Source: Pelagimonas sp017744045 | GTDB lineage: Bacteria; Pseudomonadota; Alphaproteobacteria; Rhodobacterales; Rhodobacteraceae | Reading direction: 5' to 3' (one strand) | Length of the DNA: 64,000 nt | Assembly: GCF_017744045.1 (NCBI RefSeq) | Contig: NZ_JAGHRD010000014.1 | Shown here: in pieces, positions 7,069 to 15,136 of the stretch | Layout: each line of letters starts with the position of its first letter | How positions within the stretch are numbered: position 1 is the first letter of the stretch | Notes under the pieces: model-generated | Seen by the model: the letters and a program-made list of their open reading frames with translations, nothing else | Database searches by the model: none | What the model was told of the DNA's origin: nothing | Program-made: the position numbers and the translations under genes

Positions 7069-9031
7069 ATGTATTTTCAAATTTCCAAACTGATCATTTG
7101 GCCGAAATCTGGAGAGGCCCCGCGAGAAGTCGACTTTGAGCCTGGAAAAATCAATGTAATCACCGGAGCTTCAAAGACGGGGAAGTCTGCAATCATCCCA
7201 ATTGTTGACTATTGCCTCGGTTCCGCTGGTTGTTCTATCCCCGTTGGGATTATCCGAAAGACCTCAGCATGGTTTGGGGTGGTGGTGGAAACTGTCCAAG
7301 GGCAACTGCTTGTTGCTAGGCGGGAGCCAGGCGAACAAAAGAGCACGGATGACTTTTTTGTGTTGGAAGGCTCATCCATAACGATCCCACAAGTTGTGCC
7401 AGGAAAAAAACAGGGACCGAGCTCTGTTAAAGCGAGATCTGGATCGAATGGCCGGACTGCCTGGTCTGGGCTTTGAACCGGGTAGTGACAATCCGTCAAA
7501 AACGAGACCCGCATTCCGCGACCTTATGGCATTCACTTTTCAACCCCAAAACGTTGTGGCTAACCCGGATGTCCTTTTCTTCAAGGCTGATACCACAGAG
7601 CATCGAGAGAAGCTGAAAACCATATTCCCGTATGTTCTGGGAGCCATCACCTTAGCTATTCTGTTGGCAAGATATGAAATCGAGCAGCTTTCTAGAGAAT
7701 TGCGACGGAAGGAAGCGCGACTAACAGCAGAAGCTAGGTCAACCGAGGCGTGGCGTACAGAAGTGAACGCGTGGTTCAGGCAAGCTCAAGAGTTTGGGCT
7801 GCTGTCACCAGAACAGCAGGTTCCCTCGGATTGGAATCAGACGGTCGATGTACTTAGATCGGTAAGTGAACAACGAGAAACCGCGGCCAGACCAAATTTA
7901 CGCGGGATGTCACAAGCGTTACAGCGCCTTGAAGCTTTGAGGCGTGAGGAAACAGACACCTCCAAGCGTCTTTTCAAGCATCGCAGCAACCTAAACGAAA
8001 TGCGCCGATTGGTTGAGAGTAGCGAGAAGTATGGTGATGCCCTTCGCATCCAGCGTGATCGCCTGTCCCTCTCAACTTGGCTCAAAACACTCGGTGACCC
8101 GAGCGGCGAAGATGTGCTGGCACAACTTGAAGCAAGTCAACGTTGGCAGATTGAGTCCCTTTGCGATGCATTAGAGAAAGTCGAAATCCAAGCATCTTCG
8201 CAACCAATGCTGTCCGACCGAATGGACAAAGAGCTGGTCCGTGAAAGAGCGGCGGCAGAAACCGAGTTTGGTCGATTGAATGAAATTCGCCAAGAGATGC
8301 GAGAGCTAGAAAAACGTTCTGAAGAAGTCGATGCAGAACTAAAGCGAAGCGAAGACATCTCGCGCTTTCTCGGCATGCTCACACAGGCACTGACTGTGTA
8401 CGACCGTGCCGACCAAACTGGACCACTGCGTGAGGAAGTCACGTCGCTCAAAGAACGAATAGAGGAACTACGGAGTGGGATTTCTGATGGGCAAATAGCT
8501 CGCAGACAACGGAACGCCCTCTCGGAAGTCGATGCCGAGGCGATGAGGTTAGTTAAGTTCCTCGACGCTGAGAACCCCAACAACCCCATTCGTCTATTGA
8601 TCCGAGAGTTAACCGTTCAAGTCGTTGATGATGGCAAAGAAGCTTATCTTTGGGAGATCGGCAGCGGCGCGAACTGGCTAGCCTACCACGTGGCAATGCT
8701 GCTTGCTCTGCACGTTTTCTTTTTAAAGACACCGCATCATCCAGTGCCGTCGTTCCTTGTGTTCGACCAACCTAGCCAAGTGTATTTCCCTCGCGCGCTC
8801 GTTGATCGCTCGGATTCTTCTAAGGACTTTGACTGGAAGGACGAGGACATTCGAGCTGTTCGAAAGATATTCAACGCTTTCTCAAGCGTCATGGACGGTG
8901 CCGGAAGCAGGATGCAAATAATTGTTCTTGATCACGCTGGTGAAGATGTCTGGGGTGACTTTGAGCATGTTTACAAAGTTGCCGAATGGAGAGATGGCGA
9001 AAAACTGATCCCGGAAAGCTGGCTCGGGTAA
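7069..9031 (+). pseudogene. ABC-3C system SMC/RecF-like ATPase (DUF3732), split by a +1 frameshift
   Basis: Two overlapping frames together make one DUF3732-type ATPase. Frame A (7069-7476) has the N-terminal lobe with Walker A GASKTGKS (residues 33-40). It runs off-frame after TIPQVVPGKK and would stop at 7474-7476. Frame B is in register from about 7400 to 9031; it has the family-typical FTFQPQNVVANPDVLFFKAD-EHREKLKTIFPYVLGA, long coiled coils, GSGANWLAYHVAM (signature) and FLVFDQPSQVYFP (Walker B). Joining them requires removing one base, most simply from the A7 run at 7404-7410, and gives about 653 residues. It is either a real knockout, transcriptional slippage on A7, or a one-base sequencing error. 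Confidence 0.8.
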
Positions 9032-9150
9032 CTCCACAGCTCTATCCGATCTTGCCAATATTGATGGCACCCAAACGGCACCCAGTATGAAACCATCAGT
9101 ACGGGCAAGCTGTCGATCGCAGTCTAATTCATTGTTTTCATTTGAATAAA

Positions 9151-9225
9151 TGGTGCCCGGGGGCGGAATCGAACCACCGACACGAGGATTTTCAATCCAC
9201 TGCTCTACCCCTGAGCTACCCGGGC
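9151..9225 (-). tRNA. tRNA-Phe (GAA)
   Basis: On the minus strand the 75 bases fold as a complete cloverleaf. The acceptor GCCCGGG pairs with CCCGGGC, the D arm is GCTC-GAGC, the anticodon loop TTGAAAA gives GAA, the T arm is GGTGG-TTCGATT-CCGCC, and the discriminator A plus CCA are encoded. The anticodon stem has one T-T mismatch. The 3' end faces the accessory island, the usual side for tyrosine-integrase insertion. Confidence 0.95.
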
Positions 9226-9372
9226 ACGGGTGAAGTTCTATCCTTCGGGTGAGGGGCGGTCTAAACGAGCTGTCATGGAGTGTCCAGAGGCTTTTTGAAG
9301 AAAATCCCGCCTTCGCCAAACAATTTTTGATTTTCCTTTCAAGTGCAGAGCTTGGCAGCTAAACCGGGACCT

Positions 9373-10431
9373 ATGGGGTTGGAACTAAAGACATTGCAGG
9401 CGTTCCTTGATCATTCCTTTGATCAGGTCATTGACGTGCGCAGTCCGGCGGAATTTGCCGAGGATCATGTGCCGGAGGCGATCAACCTGCCGGTTCTGGA
9501 TGACGCTGAACGGGCAAAGGTCGGAACCATCTACAAACAGCAAAGCCCCTTCAAGGCGCGCAAACTTGGCGCTGCTTTGGTGTTTCGCAATGCGGCGGCT
9601 CATATCGAGGAAGCGCTGTCGGTGCATGAGGGTGGATGGCGGCCCCTAGTATATTGTTGGCGGGGTGGGCAACGCTCTGGTTCCTTCACTTGGATGCTGC
9701 GCGAAATCGGTTGGCCGGCGGAGGCGGTTCAGGGCGGTTATCGCTCTTACCGCCGCTTGGTCACGCATTACCTCTATGAGGCGGCGTTGCCCTTTAAGCT
9801 TGTCCAGTTGGGGGGGTATACGGGGACTGCCAAAACCGAGGTTTTGTTGCGGGCGCAAAAACTGGGCGCGCAAGTTCTGGATTTGGAGGATCTTGCACAG
9901 CATCGCGGCTCACTTTTGGGGGCGAGGGCAGGGGGGCAACCAAGCCAAAAGATGTTTGAGACCAGGTTGGTCCAAGCCCTGGCACACCTGTCGCCGGACA
10001 AACCTGTTCTGGTCGAGGCGGAAAGCAGCAAGATTGGTGTTTTGAATTTGCCGCCTGCTTTGTGGGGGGCGATGAAAACTGCGCCCTGGATCGAGCTTTC
10101 GGCCGCGGTTCAGGCGCGATCACGCTATCTGTCTCAGGCCTATTCTGACGTTTTGGCTGACAGCGTCGCCTTGAAGGAACGGTTGCAACCGCTGCGTTTC
10201 CATCGCGGGCATGACCTTGTTGACCGCTGGGAGGCTCTCATTCAGGCGGGTGAGAAACAGGCGCTGTGTCAGTCTTTGGCGACAGACCATTATGATCCGG
10301 CCTATGACAAGTGCATGAGGGCCTTTGCCCCACAAGTCCTGAGCAAGATTGAATTGGCTGAGCTCAACGAGCACGAGATGGACGTCGCGGCTGAAAGGGT
10401 TGCTCAGGTGCTTTCGGAAATAGAAATGTGA
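9373..10431 (+). CDS. mnmH: tRNA 2-selenouridine synthase MnmH (SelU)
   Basis: 352 residues from ATG 9373; a GTG at 9343 would add 10 residues but lacks support. MnmH geranylates and then selenates 2-thiouridine at the wobble position of certain tRNAs, using selenophosphate. An N-terminal rhodanese domain has IDVRSPAEF (20-28) and the catalytic loop YCWRGGQRSGS with Cys95. A P-loop domain follows with GGYTGTAKT (147-155), where one Gly of the usual GxTGxGKT is Ala. The gene converges on and overlaps the selD fusion by 28 bases, so donor and user of selenophosphate are neighbours. Confidence 0.93.
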   Translation: MGLELKTLQAFLDHSFDQVIDVRSPAEFAEDHVPEAINLPVLDDAERAKVGTIYKQQSPFKARKLGAALVFRNAAAHIEEALSVHEGGWRPLVYCWRGGQRSGSFTWMLREIGWPAEAVQGGYRSYRRLVTHYLYEAALPFKLVQLGGYTGTAKTEVLLRAQKLGAQVLDLEDLAQHRGSLLGARAGGQPSQKMFETRLVQALAHLSPDKPVLVEAESSKIGVLNLPPALWGAMKTAPWIELSAAVQARSRYLSQAYSDVLADSVALKERLQPLRFHRGHDLVDRWEALIQAGEKQALCQSLATDHYDPAYDKCMRAFAPQVLSKIELAELNEHEMDVAAERVAQVLSEIEM

Positions 10432-12572
10432 CCGATCTGATCGGTCATTTCTCCAATAATTGCAGCCTCATAGCCCTCCGCACGCAACCGCTCTAAGGTT
10501 TCTTCGGCGTTTTCAGGGATAGCCGCCAACAAACCGCCCGCTGTTTGCGGATCAAACATCAAATCGGCGCGTGCGCATTGAGGGGCCTCAGGCAAAATCT
10601 CTCTGTTCTGTAGGAAAAGCGTCGATCTGACGCCTTGTTCGGACAGGTTCAGCGCACCGTCCAGTAGCGGGACCTTGTCCAACCAAAGCGTCGCGCCGCA
10701 ATTCGAATTTTGGCAAATATTCATCACATGCCCCACCAGTCCAAAGCCGGTAACGTCTGTCATGGCGCTGGCATTGCTTAGGAGCTGGCTGGCCTTGGCT
10801 TGCGAGACCTGCATCTGCGCCATGGCGTTGCTCACCCAGGCACCTTTCGCCAGGCCCTGCATGTCTGCTGCCATAACTACGCCGCTGCCCACGGGCTTGG
10901 TCAAGATCAAGTGATGCCCCGGGTGCGCCCCGGACAGAGTTATGGGTGTTTTGTTGCACAGGCCGGTGATACCGAAACCTATAGTCATTTCCGAGCCAAA
11001 GGAGCTGTGCCCGCCAACAATTGCCGCCCCGGCCTCGGCCATGCAGGCGTGGGCCGCTTGCATGATTTCGCGCAAGGTTCTTTCGGCCAAAAGCTCTGAC
11101 ATCCTGGGAAGGATGAGAGTGGCGGTGGCAGCCTGTGGCAAGGCCCCCATGGCCCAAATATCACCCAAAGCGTGATTGGCGGCGATCCGTGTCATGGTCA
11201 CTGGGTCTTCGACAAAGGCGCGCAGGTGGTCTGTCGTCATAACTTGCTTGACCCCGCCTGTTTGGATCAGTGCCGCGTCATCGCCGGGTAAGGTGGTTAC
11301 ATCCCGGCGCGCTGTGGCAGGCAAGGTTTGTAACGAACGGGCCAAGGCGGATTGCCCGATCTTGGACCCACAACCTCCGCACAAGGGTTTGTTCCCCAAG
11401 ACCTCAGCCGCGCCAAGCGCTCGGGGAGAGGGCAGTTTCTCGGGTTTTGGAACAGTAAGATCGCGGAACTTGGCCATAAAGGATTGATCGATATGGTTCT
11501 TGAGTTTCCAGATCGCAGATCCTTGAAATACCATGCCGAACCGTTCGCCTAGGGCGGATTTGCCCCCTAAAGAAATGAGTTTGAGGTAATCGGTTTGCGG
11601 GGAATAGCTGACCAGATCACCGCGGCCAGCCAACTGCCGGCGCAGGTTTTCATATAGCACCGGTGCCTGACGCACGGCGTAGACACCTGCCTTCGGGCGT
11701 GGGGAGGCCGTCATATGGGCGCAATCGCCGGTGGCAAAGACCTCGGGTTGAGAGCTTTGCAAGGTGGGGGAGATGGCAATGAAACCCTCATGCAAATCCA
11801 AGCCGGTTTGGGTCAGCCAATCCTGAGCTCTGGCTCCGGCGGCACCACAGATGAATTCGGCCGGAATAAACTCCTTGTTTTGCAGGGTGATCCCAGTTCC
11901 AGTGATGTCTTGAACGTGGCTGTGCTCATGCAAATGGACGGAGAAATCGCTCAGTCGCGCCAGTAGTTTCGTTTTGGATGCACTGCGTAGACCTTCGAGT
12001 ACAGATTTTCTTTCAATGAGGTGAATTTTGGCTGCCCGCCCGCGCGATTTGAGAGCATGGGCCAAGGCCATTGTGATCTCTACGCCTGCAACGCCGCCGC
12101 CAATAACCGCGACCGAGGCGGGACCGGATTTGGACAGGTAATTTTGCCAAGCTTGCGCAAATGGCCCGAGCGGTTTTGCAGGAACGGCGCAGTCAGTGAA
12201 GCCTTTGAGATCGGGCAGGTCACTGGTGATGCCGATGTCAACAGATGCCGTGTCAAAGGCGATGTCCGGCCGCCCCGAAACCTTGATGCATTTGCGTTGG
12301 ATGTCGATGCCGATTGCCTTGCCCAGAATGAGCCGAGCGCCCGCCAGCCGAGCAAGCCGAACGAGATCAATGTCCAGCTCTTCGCGGCTGTAATGCCCGG
12401 CTAAAAACCCTGGCAACATGCCAGAATAGGGCGCGGTCGGGGCCGGATTGATGACGGTCAATCGCGCGCCGGGTAGTGGCTGCATAGCCCATTTACGCAA
12501 CACCATTGCATGCGTATGTCCGCCCCCAACGAGCACGAGATCTTTGGAATATGGGAGGGTGGGGGACTTCAT
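10404..12572 (-). CDS. selD: FAD-dependent oxidoreductase fused to selenide, water dikinase SelD
   Basis: 722 residues; start at 12572 after GAGAAGGAG. Residues 1-370 form an NDH-2-like pyridine nucleotide-disulfide oxidoreductase: VLVGGGHTH (13-21), VAVIGGGVAGVE (154-165) and EVFATGDCAH (277-286). Residues about 385-722 are SelD, which makes selenophosphate from selenide and ATP: LCGGCGSKIG with the catalytic Cys401 and Lys404, then PGDDAA, TTDHLRAFVEDP, NHALGDIWAMGA and FDPQTAGGLL. The second Cys of the usual GCGCK is Ser, as in many bacteria. This fusion is known in several lineages; the redox domain may handle selenide or selenium reduction. It overlaps mnmH tail to tail. No selA or selB is seen in the window. 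Confidence 0.93.
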   Translation of the reverse strand: MKSPTLPYSKDLVLVGGGHTHAMVLRKWAMQPLPGARLTVINPAPTAPYSGMLPGFLAGHYSREELDIDLVRLARLAGARLILGKAIGIDIQRKCIKVSGRPDIAFDTASVDIGITSDLPDLKGFTDCAVPAKPLGPFAQAWQNYLSKSGPASVAVIGGGVAGVEITMALAHALKSRGRAAKIHLIERKSVLEGLRSASKTKLLARLSDFSVHLHEHSHVQDITGTGITLQNKEFIPAEFICGAAGARAQDWLTQTGLDLHEGFIAISPTLQSSQPEVFATGDCAHMTASPRPKAGVYAVRQAPVLYENLRRQLAGRGDLVSYSPQTDYLKLISLGGKSALGERFGMVFQGSAIWKLKNHIDQSFMAKFRDLTVPKPEKLPSPRALGAAEVLGNKPLCGGCGSKIGQSALARSLQTLPATARRDVTTLPGDDAALIQTGGVKQVMTTDHLRAFVEDPVTMTRIAANHALGDIWAMGALPQAATATLILPRMSELLAERTLREIMQAAHACMAEAGAAIVGGHSSFGSEMTIGFGITGLCNKTPITLSGAHPGHHLILTKPVGSGVVMAADMQGLAKGAWVSNAMAQMQVSQAKASQLLSNASAMTDVTGFGLVGHVMNICQNSNCGATLWLDKVPLLDGALNLSEQGVRSTLFLQNREILPEAPQCARADLMFDPQTAGGLLAAIPENAEETLERLRAEGYEAAIIGEMTDQIGHISISEST
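10429..10450 (+). terminator. Hairpin at the mnmH/selD convergence
   Basis: TGACCGA (10429-10435) pairs with TCGGTCA (10441-10447) over a 5-base loop, followed by TTT. It begins at the mnmH stop codon and lies inside the last codons of selD, so it could serve mnmH transcripts. The stem is only 7 bp and the U tract short. Confidence 0.35.
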
Positions 12573-12664
12573 GAGATGCTCCTTCTCAGGCTGGCATATC
12601 ATGCAAAGCTCAGCTATCCCATGAGGCAGATGGGCTGCTCTGATCAAACCCTTAGGGGATATGA

Positions 12665-13198
12665 TCAGAAAAGCGTGATATCGTCAGCCGCGGCGGGAGC
12701 AGCGGGAACAGGTTTCGGCGGTTCAACCCGTGCTGCGTCGCTGCTGACCAATAACTGTTTGACCTTTCCGGTGGTCGGCCAAAACCTTATCCGGCGAGCT
12801 TGTGTTCCCCCGGTGCTTTCAGCCAGGCATGGAATCCCTTCGTCCGCAAGGAACTGCCGCGCAAATTTTGCGTTTGAGTTGCCAATATCCTGAAGCGAAC
12901 CGATCATTTTCCCGCCACCAAAAACTTTGGCCTGCAAACGGCTTCTGTCTGCCCCTTGCTTCAGAAGTCCGTTGATCAGCAATTCCATGGCGTAGGCACC
13001 ATAGCGCACATTTTCGCCCTCAGCCCCATCTCGATTTGGCAACAGGAAATGGTTCATACCCCCGATACCTCTTTGCGGATCTGACAGGCAAACGGCGATA
13101 CAAGAGCCCAAAACGGTAGTTAAGACGGCTTCTGGGTCTTCAGAAATCGTGTAGTCGCCTTGAATGACGTTCACCAGTTTCTCTCGTTGAAAAGTCAT
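12665..13198 (-). CDS. cheD: Chemoreceptor glutamine deamidase CheD
   Basis: 177 residues. CheD deamidates glutamines on chemoreceptors and can interact with CheC-type phosphatases. Catalytic Cys33 lies in TTVLGSCIAVCL and His50 in GGMNHFLLP, 17 residues apart as in characterised CheD. The core ends at about residue 150, followed by a Pro/Ala-rich tail. It is the last gene of the che operon and overlaps cheB by 4 bases (ATGA). Confidence 0.95.
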   Translation of the reverse strand: MTFQREKLVNVIQGDYTISEDPEAVLTTVLGSCIAVCLSDPQRGIGGMNHFLLPNRDGAEGENVRYGAYAMELLINGLLKQGADRSRLQAKVFGGGKMIGSLQDIGNSNAKFARQFLADEGIPCLAESTGGTQARRIRFWPTTGKVKQLLVSSDAARVEPPKPVPAAPAAADDITLF

Positions 13199-14304
13199 GA
13201 AAGCACCTTTCTGGGCTGTAAGCCACTGCTTTGAGGGCCTTTAAGCAATGCGGGTCCGATTTTATCGATGGGAAGCACTGCCGTTGCAGCTCCGTTTTCA
13301 ATGGCGGCTCTGGGCATACCAAAGACAACTGAACTAGCTTCATCTTGTGCAAAAGTCCGGGCACCTGCCTTGCGCAATTGCAACAACCCGTCGGCACCGT
13401 CCTTACCCATACCCGTCAGTAATGCGGCAGAAATCCTTTCTGCCCATCGAAGACCGGATTTGAATAGCATGTCGACCGAAGGAAGATGGCCGGACACCGG
13501 ATCGCCGGTCATTGAAAATGATCGGGCGGGGGCGTCGTTTTGCAAGACCAAATGGGCCTTATTTCCCGCGCCGATGGTTATCTGACCTCTTTCCAAAACG
13601 GCTTCGCCATTACTGAGGGCAATGCGCGGTTTGCATTGCCGATCCAGTAACCCTGCAAGGCTTTCTCCGAAACCAGCTCCGGTGTGTTGGACTATCAAAG
13701 TTGGTGGACAATCAATTGGGAAGCTCCCCAAAACGGTCAGCAACGCATCGACACCGCCAGTACTCGCTCCGATCAAGATTATCGGGGTGTTTTTGGTAGT
13801 TTCCCGGGCAGGTAGCGCAGTTGAAGCGACTTGTTTCAGTGCAGGCCTAGGGGCGCTGGATGTTGCGGGATCTGCTACAGGTTTGCGGTTCTTAAGGCTG
13901 CGTTCTCGTGAGATCGGCGACAAGCTGTGGCGTCCGTGGCGTGTCAGGCTTCTGAGTTGTCCTTCAATCACTGCCGCGCTTGAATTTCCTGGAATCGAAA
14001 ACAAATCGGATCCGGGATTGATAGATGACTTGGAGCGATGCGATGCGCCAAGGCTGGTTAATACCAGCCATCTCACGTCAAGCGTCGCAAATAGCGCCCG
14101 CATTACTTCAAATTCCGGCAGGCTAGCCAGAGGTTCCGATATCAAGACGACGTTCGGTACTTTTTCCTCGACATGCGTGTAAGTGTTCATAAGATCACCC
14201 GTTTTCGCAATGACGACAAAATCCTTTAGCCCATTCACCAAAGTCGCAATTTGATTTCGCTGTGCCAGGCTTGTTGTTGCGACAATAACCGTATTTGTAG
14301 ACAC
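13195..14304 (-). CDS. cheB: Protein-glutamate methylesterase CheB with a degenerate receiver
   Basis: 369 residues. The C-terminal methylesterase domain is intact: Ser181 in IGASTGGVDAL, His207 in LIVQHTGAGF and Asp302 in GMGKDGADG, the spacing of the known catalytic triad. The N-terminal 125 residues occupy the receiver position but lack the acidic pair near the start (IVATTSLAQR) and the phospho-accepting Asp (VVLISEPLAS instead of a D-x-x-MP). Canonical phosphorylation by CheA is therefore unlikely, and regulation of demethylation must differ. It lies between the 120-residue unknown gene and cheD. Confidence 0.93.
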   Translation of the reverse strand: MSTNTVIVATTSLAQRNQIATLVNGLKDFVVIAKTGDLMNTYTHVEEKVPNVVLISEPLASLPEFEVMRALFATLDVRWLVLTSLGASHRSKSSINPGSDLFSIPGNSSAAVIEGQLRSLTRHGRHSLSPISRERSLKNRKPVADPATSSAPRPALKQVASTALPARETTKNTPIILIGASTGGVDALLTVLGSFPIDCPPTLIVQHTGAGFGESLAGLLDRQCKPRIALSNGEAVLERGQITIGAGNKAHLVLQNDAPARSFSMTGDPVSGHLPSVDMLFKSGLRWAERISAALLTGMGKDGADGLLQLRKAGARTFAQDEASSVVFGMPRAAIENGAATAVLPIDKIGPALLKGPQSSGLQPRKVLS

Positions 14305-14381
14305 GCAACGTCCTTTTTTGATTGGTGAGATCCGGGCACAGCTAAGATGCCTTGGGGTGATTTACCATTGGTAAAGGCGCG

Positions 14382-14744
14382 TCAGAGAAACAGCTCGGCA
14401 TGACCGGAAGGGCCCGCATCTGCAGCCATCCCCTTTAACCTTGCAGCCATCTCTCTGAGAGGCACAACTTTGACGGCTTCAGAAATCGGAACTTCTCCAC
14501 CTTTGTCGGCCAGTTCAGTCAGCCGCTCCAAGTAATCCGCCAAGGCACCAACTGATTGTTGCAGGACATCCAACTCCTGCAGCATGCCAATGGTTTGTGT
14601 GCTCGGAACATTTCCGGCCTCCATGAAAACAGCTTCGAGCCCATGTTCAACGCGTTCCAAGCGTTCTCGCAGACCGTTCAATTCGGTCGCGACTCTGACG
14701 GTCGCGATCCGAATAGGGAGAGAGTCATCCGCCGCAGATGTCAT
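14382..14744 (-). CDS. Unknown chemotaxis-operon protein
   Basis: 120 residues, overlapping the downstream-type cheY by 4 bases (ATGA), so it is surely translated as part of the operon. The sequence is helical with heptad-like Leu spacing (LNGLRERLERVEHGLEAVF and LQELDVLQQSVGALADYLERL). It ends in GHAELFL, an acidic-hydrophobic C-terminus of the type that CheY-binding phosphatases such as CheZ use as a tail. A CheY phosphatase or adaptor role is plausible from this and from position, but no CheZ, CheC or CheX motif is clear. Confidence 0.75.
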   Translation of the reverse strand: MTSAADDSLPIRIATVRVATELNGLRERLERVEHGLEAVFMEAGNVPSTQTIGMLQELDVLQQSVGALADYLERLTELADKGGEVPISEAVKVVPLREMAARLKGMAADAGPSGHAELFL

Positions 14745-15127
14745 AGGCGTCCCACCACGCTTTCAATGCATTGCTTCATTGACGCCGCAGTGAACGGTTT
14801 CTTGATCATATTGTTCAGGCCAAGCCTTTTGGCCTCATTAACAATTTCGGGCGTGGGACGACCGGTCACAAGAATAAAACCGATCTTTTGCGTGGGTGGA
14901 CTGCTTCGGACAGCCTTCAAAAGGCCGAGCCCGTCCAAACCCGGCATGTTATAGTCGGACAAAACCAGGTGAACTGGGTTTGACGACAATCTGTCTAATG
15001 CTTTTTTTCCGTCATTTTCGGTGATGTAATTTTTGACACCGATGTCGTCCAATGCTTGCGTAATCAAGCCTCGGCTGGTGGCCATATCATCCACAACCAT
15101 TACTCTCAGAGATTCTTTCAAGCCCAT
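14741..15127 (-). CDS. cheY: CheY-type response regulator (second copy)
   Basis: 128 residues, a stand-alone receiver. Acidic pair Asp13-Asp14 (MVVDDMATSRG), phospho-acceptor Asp58 (LVLSDYNMPGLDG), Thr in ILVTGRP and Lys110 (IKKPFT) are all present. It should carry signal from CheA to the flagellar switch or serve as a phosphate sink, as multiple CheY proteins do in alphaproteobacteria. It sits between cheR and the 120-residue unknown. Confidence 0.93.
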   Translation of the reverse strand: MGLKESLRVMVVDDMATSRGLITQALDDIGVKNYITENDGKKALDRLSSNPVHLVLSDYNMPGLDGLGLLKAVRSSPPTQKIGFILVTGRPTPEIVNEAKRLGLNNMIKKPFTAASMKQCIESVVGRL

Positions 15128-15136
15128 TTTGCCCTC

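Noticed and set aside
7404..7411. Programmed -1 ribosomal frameshift at A AAA AAC in the ATPase gene
   Set aside because: A -1 shift leads into the third, wrong frame; the C-terminal half needs +1 (or loss of one A).
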